From positions 1 through 25,595 of the forward strand of contig JABANN010000494.1 in NCBI GenBank assembly GCA_013115125.1: a stretch of DNA of 25,595 nucleotides, in the 5' to 3' direction. Shown here piece after piece: positions 21,381-25,595 of this stretch; within the stretch, counting starts at the first letter, position 1; each line of letters begins with the position of its first letter. The notes under the pieces are model-generated. The model saw only the letters and a program-made list of their open reading frames with translations, was not told where the DNA came from and searched no databases. The DNA comes from Perkinsus olseni (taxonomy: Eukaryota; Perkinsozoa; Perkinsida). A program made the position numbers and the translations under genes.

Positions 21381-23555
21381 ATGTCTTGGGTGGATAGCAG
21401 CTACTTGGAGTGGGGACCGTGGAGTGTTCTCCTAGTCAGTGTGCTATGCCTACTGATATTTGTTGTCTCTGCAAGGTGCTGGGAGGGGTTCACGAGATAT
21501 CGTGGTGTCAGCCAGGGCTCAGGTACCTCATTCTAGGAGTTCAGCCCTTCGGTGCGTTACTGGAGTTCATTCTGGCGTGCTCAGCGGATGTCCGCAGGAT
21601 GATGCGAATTGACAAAAGGTGAGGCCGTACCTGAGGCATCGGGCGGCTATCGGTTTTTGCCATGGAGGGGTCCTAGTCGAATGGTCCCTCGCGACTGCGG
21701 TGGTGACCGAGGAACATCAGTGGGCTCTGGTAGGTTCCATGTGATCGGGAAAGTGCGCCTTCTCATTGCCTCTACAGATTCTGAGGACGGGCGCGGCTCG
21801 AGTGGACGAGTGACGGAGTCGTATGTACTCTTCGAGAAACCTCTACCGGCTGAGTGTCCGTGGACGGATGTTCTAATGTGATGATATTGGAAATGAGGGT
21901 GGGTCAAGATTAGCTCCCTTTCAGCAACGTTACAGACCTCCCCACGGCCATCGACGCTATCTGGAGTGCTGTGATCGAGAATGATCGCGGGAATGATCGT
22001 AAAGTAGCTCGCGGACGAGGTGTTTCGCTAGTAAGAGCCGCAGCGATCAGAGTCGTTACAGTGAAGAGGATAAGAGCGAGGGCGAGCCTGGTCTGGCTAC
22101 CACATTGAACCTGCTCAAGCGATCCTGCCAGGAGATCAGGATAGTATGGACAGGGAGTTCATGGCCATCGGATCGAGGTCGTGGTACTCGGCAGTGTATC
22201 GACGGCGCCCGATGGAATTACAGCCCGTTGACTCTAGCAAGCAATCCCGATTAGTCCGGAGTAAGACCGTATACGTCTGCTGTACAAGCTGCTCTGCGTT
22301 TGCAAAACTTTGATTCATTCTGACCGTACTCTAAGAGCCGGAATGAACGCCAGAGGTGAGAAATGATGCTACAGGGCTGTTGTTTCCGAGCGCCCATCCG
22401 TGGTGAGATAGGATACTACCTACTCGAGGGACAGCACACCATATGGCAGCACGGTGGTTTCGGCTAGAGCGGTTCATCTTCCACGAGCAGGTGAAGCTAG
22501 AGTTGAGCTTGGAAGTTGATCCAGACTCTGATGACGAAAAGACATGGGCGGCCAGGGCTCCGACTGCGAGAAAAGTTTCAGTGGAAAAGCGTCGAGGGCT
22601 GGTAGTGAGGTAAGCTGATCATTGAAAGACCTCTACTGAGCTAGTTACTGGGTGCGTTTTAGATGGTTTATGCTCTATAAGCTCTTGGACGGGACATTCA
22701 TGTTCGGCGGACAACCTCAGGTGCTCAACTCTTCCGCCGTGCTCTATTTCTGCCGTATGGCTTCCCTGCAGGTCGATGGTAGGCTCTCTTCTGCGACCAC
22801 TACGGGTCGATCCTGCCCGGTCAACAGCGGGAAAGTAGTACCCACAACTGTCGTACAGGAGGCGCGGGGAAGCTCGTTCTCGGAGAGGTCGCCTCAACCG
22901 GCTGCTGATGAATCTTCCAATATCTCTACCGATGCCGTCGAATGTGTAGTACATAAGGCTGTGATTCGTTCATCGCTATATCGTCATCCGTGAGGTTATC
23001 CCAGACCATTATCGGGGCATCGACTACCACGAAAGGAACGGCAAGTGAGAGGTATTTGCCTCAAGACCTTGTCACATTCTATACCGTGCACGATGGAAGT
23101 GAGGCGTATAACCCGAACTACATTACTGGGTGTACTCACCCTGCTTTACTGGCTTTTTCCAGTTGGGATACTTCATGAACTGGATCATCTGCCGCACATA
23201 ACCTGCTCGCCAATCACCCCTTACGGGACTGGCTCAACATACTACGTGAGTTCCCTGAGTACGCTGCGGCGAATAATCCAGCAGGTTTACCCGTTGGTCG
23301 CTATATGCCCTCTTCCTCGGCACCGCACACTATCAGCATTTGGCCGAGTTGACGGATTCTCCGTTGCGACATTCAGCTCTAAGCAAAGAAGGGATCTGGT
23401 ACGTTGCTGATTCGTGCAGGCATGGCAAAGTTAGAGGGCAGGTTGTGTTCGCCGAGCGAGGAGTCCCTCTCGTCGGCGATGATGTCACCCACATCAGTGT
23501 CATGACCTTCATTATTGATACATTACACAGTCTGGTCATGCCGTCTCTTGGATGA
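21381..23555 (+). CDS. Unrecognised multi-exon membrane protein
   Basis: I do not recognise the family. From ATG 21381 the first exon encodes MSWVDSSYLEWGPWS and a strong hydrophobic helix (VLLVSVLCLLIFVV). A 47-nt intron joins SAR to YLILGVQPFGALLEFILAC, a second hydrophobic stretch. Phase-consistent exons continue with SYVLFEKPLPAECPWTD / LINVTDLPTAIDAIWSAVI, an acidic linker (SEEDKSEGEPG), RLLYKLLCVCKTLIHSDRT, FIFHEQVKLELSLEVDPDSD and WFMLYKLLDGTFMFGGQP. After a Ser-rich stretch comes a third hydrophobic block (TTLLGVLTLLYWLFPVGIL) and then IWYVADSCRHGKVRGQVVF, ending at 23555. Splicing between 22020 and 22480 and around 22940-23170 is uncertain. The part from ATG 23093 could be a separate gene. 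Confidence 0.5.
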
Positions 23556-23776
23556 GTATCAAGATGGAGATGTTGCGTTGCCAAGTTGGTGGGGTGAAAT
23601 GAATGATACAATCAGACATTCCAGCCTGGCGATAGCCGGGAACGGATCGCTTTGAGATCGTATCTATGGATTGTAGTCGGTTGGGAGTGCTCTAGCAGAT
23701 GCATTCTGTATTAGAATTGATCACTTTCCCCCTTGTTTGGACGAAACTTCCCAGCGCATTTGCTCAGCTCTCGTCG

Positions 23777-24316
23777 ATGCCGGCCTTTAAAGGTGATGGA
23801 AACTACATCGCAGACGGCGGCGCTATTCTGCAGAAGCTTTGGGAAGGTCACAAGTGGAAAGAGATCAAAAACTGCCCCGGTCGTTATGTATCACCACGCA
23901 ACAAAACGATATGTAGCTTAACTCCGACGGAGGTACTCGACAGCCTTATTGGCTCGGTGCGGTGGGCCCCAGTGACTTCCACGACTACCCTGTCGGCCGT
24001 TGAAGGTCGTCTTGGATCCCGTGTTATATTCCGAGGAGCTCACATGACTGCTACTACCAGCAAAGACGCTTGTTGGTTTTTCGCGTTCTTTGATGGTGGA
24101 GGATCTTGTTCAGTTGAACAAGATTGAGAGATGGATCCTCAACGTGTTGTCATTCCTTGACGATGCTTCCCAGAATGGTGGAGCATACCCGTTGATAGTG
24201 GCAACGAAAAAATTCCTCAGGTATTTCTGATAACTGACCTTTGAGTTTGTTGAGTCAATCTATGGAGATGTGCAGCGGTCATCCTCAACACGGAGTCTGT
24301 AGGCACTTTGCTGTGA
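23777..24316 (+). CDS. Small conserved-looking protein with NCPGRYV and FFDGGG motifs
   Basis: I cannot name the family. From ATG 23777 the product is about 132 residues; an in-frame ATG at 23699 would add 26. The exons are 23777-24112, 24199-24220 and 24276-24316, with introns of 86 and 55 nt, all in phase. It reads KLWEGHKWKEIKNCPGRYVS, then LTPTEVLDSLIG, FRGAHMTATTSKDACWFFAF, FFDGGGSCSWQRKNSS and VILNTESVGTLL at the end. The compact run of Cys/Pro/Gly/Arg and then aromatic-GGG looks like one small folded domain. There is no signal peptide or membrane segment. The middle part (SVRWAPVTSTTT) might hide another intron. Confidence 0.55.
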
Positions 24317-24580
24317 TTAATTACTGATGTCAACAGAAGTGCGTACAGCCGAGAACAAACCCTCCGCTCGCTTGGACTAACACAAGACCTGGGCGTCCTG
24401 ACCGGATAACCGCTTGTATGGTGCTAAGACTAATACCACTGTTCCCCCACTATAGTCACTAACGTGTTATCAGAAAAAGAATGATATTGACGAAAGACAG
24501 CCGCCGTGACGACAGCCATCAGTCGATTTGCCAGAGTGCTTCTCCCGTGCTCAGCGAGGACCACGTGACAGCAACAAAGG

Positions 24581-25027
24581 TTAGTACCAATACCTGTTGA
24601 ACGGAGAACAATATGTAACAAGCCATGCGCAAAAAACTGCTCACCTCGATCGAGTACCCTCTTCCACGTCGTTCTTGCACATTAAGAAGCCCGTATACCA
24701 CATCAGAGAAGGTATCAAGAAGTCGGACCACTTCGTAAAACGCCAGAAGTATCTAGAATTACAGTCGTGTACGGAGGACATTCCAGCCAAGACGAGGCAT
24801 ACCTGGTCGGAAGATTCCACCACCACTGGAAGAAGATCTTCTGCTGCATCGGAGAAACACCTTGCTGGATCTGTCCGCCTGGCACCTGACCACAGTCGGA
24901 TTGCCCAGAGCAACTGGCTATTTTCTCATGGGCTAACCTGAAAGCGTCCTCGCCAGAAGTTCTTCGACTCGGGCGGAACAGGATAACTTCCGAGTCGTCT
25001 GATATCACGCTTGGTATTCGGGCGCAT
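24581..25027 (-). CDS. QCR8: Cytochrome bc1 complex subunit 8 (QCR8 / UQCRQ)
   Basis: QCR8 is a small subunit of mitochondrial complex III with one inner-membrane helix. The exons are 25027-24938, 24885-24803, 24752-24645 and 24593-24581, separated by introns of 52, 50 and 51 nt. The product is 97 residues. The core reads GVSPMQQKIFFQWWWNLPTR, close to the plant form ALSPFQQKIMTGLWKDLP. It is followed by a hydrophobic helix (FLIPSLMWYTGFLM) and a charged end. The last exon is only 13 nt and supplies the final residues YWY and the stop. It is the only gene on this strand right of 9458 and is convergent with the NCPGRYV gene, 264 nt away. Confidence 0.85.
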
Positions 25028-25595
25028 AGGGCCCACTGCACGGGCGCTCGCACGCACTAGATTAACCATTGCGGTCTCAAATAAAAAGCCACCCTGAAGG
25101 GAAACTTGACAGGTGGTTCATCAAAAAATTCACGCGAACCCGCAATGCGAATAGACATTTGATAAGGAACTCCGGCAGGCAATGCCCTCGAAAGAGTTCA
25201 CCGGTGCAATCGAGCGCGACGGAGTTGAACTTAAACGAATGAAAACGAAAATTTGCAACCCGCGAGTTCCTGCCTAGAATAAACCGACGCGGTTTAACGC
25301 CTGAACTGCGAGAATGAACGACGCTTATTGGGAACGACTTGCTACCGGCTAACGAAGCTAGCAGTATTTCACGCTAAAAGGTCGCGAACAGTCGCGCAGC
25401 TGCAGTCGCCACTCCTTCCCAAGGCTACGTCATGCTCTATGTCTATGCTTCCTACCTAACTGGATCTTGCCCGGACGGTTCAGCATTTTTCGATTAGCGC
25501 GCGCCATGACGATCGATTGAAACGCGTGTTGTAGTTCCATGGAGACCCTGTGTTGTTTGATGAACCCGAAGCCATGGTGAGTGAATGATAACAGA
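25028..25595. other. No gene recognised at right edge
   Basis: This contains the upstream region of QCR8 and no convincing open frame. An ATG at 25574 followed immediately by GTGAGT could be the first exon end of a plus-strand gene that leaves the window, but nothing confirms it. Confidence 0.4.

Noticed and set aside
24597-24941. A 114-residue plus-strand open frame
   Set aside because: It is the antisense shadow of QCR8, whose four exons give a recognisable complex III subunit.

Overview
The window reads as a gene-dense piece of a nuclear genome from a unicellular eukaryote. Every sizeable gene is cut into many short exons by GT-AG introns, mostly about 34-110 nt. Intergenic gaps are 100-570 nt, apart from the left flank. 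Base composition looks close to even. My best guess for the lineage is an alveolate of the perkinsid kind, based on intron density, compactness and the short plant/protist-type QCR8. This is an inference and no single marker proves it. All gene models were spliced by eye, by following conserved protein families across exon junctions.

Layout. Positions 1-740 hold a tandem array of tRNA-like units on the minus strand that decays from left to right. Positions 741-1545 contain no gene I can support. Three minus-strand genes follow: VPS51 (1546-3005), SRP72 (3319-6816) and asparagine synthetase (7113-9458). A 203-nt gap at 9459-9661 divides them from a run of plus-strand genes. These are LSM7 (9662-10201), DDX51/DBP6 (10299-12607), OST1/ribophorin I (12739-16020), a peroxisomal-type ABCD half transporter (16318-19487), the V-ATPase c'' proteolipid (20029-20870), a putative membrane protein I cannot name (21381-23555) and a small protein with an NCPGRYV motif (23777-24316). 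QCR8, a cytochrome bc1 subunit, lies on the minus strand at 24581-25027. The last 568 nt hold no gene I can support.

Function. These are housekeeping genes. SRP72 and OST1 serve co-translational targeting and N-glycosylation at the ER. VPS51 and the V-ATPase subunit serve Golgi/endosome traffic and acidification. LSM7 and DDX51 serve mRNA decay/splicing and ribosome assembly. ABCD, AsnB and QCR8 serve metabolism. They need not act together. The feature linking them is the arrangement: two same-strand runs diverging from one short gap, 3 minus and 7 plus.

The points most worth a second look are: the decaying tRNA-Ile(UAU)-like array; two terminal introns (in DDX51 and OST1) whose retention would change the C-terminus, in OST1 removing a KKXX ER-retrieval signal; a probable GC-AG intron in VPS51; a short VPS51; a glycine/lysine/arginine-rich head on LSM7; a c'' subunit without its usual first membrane segment; and two unrecognised genes. 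I found no virus-like or retroelement sequence and no CRISPR array.
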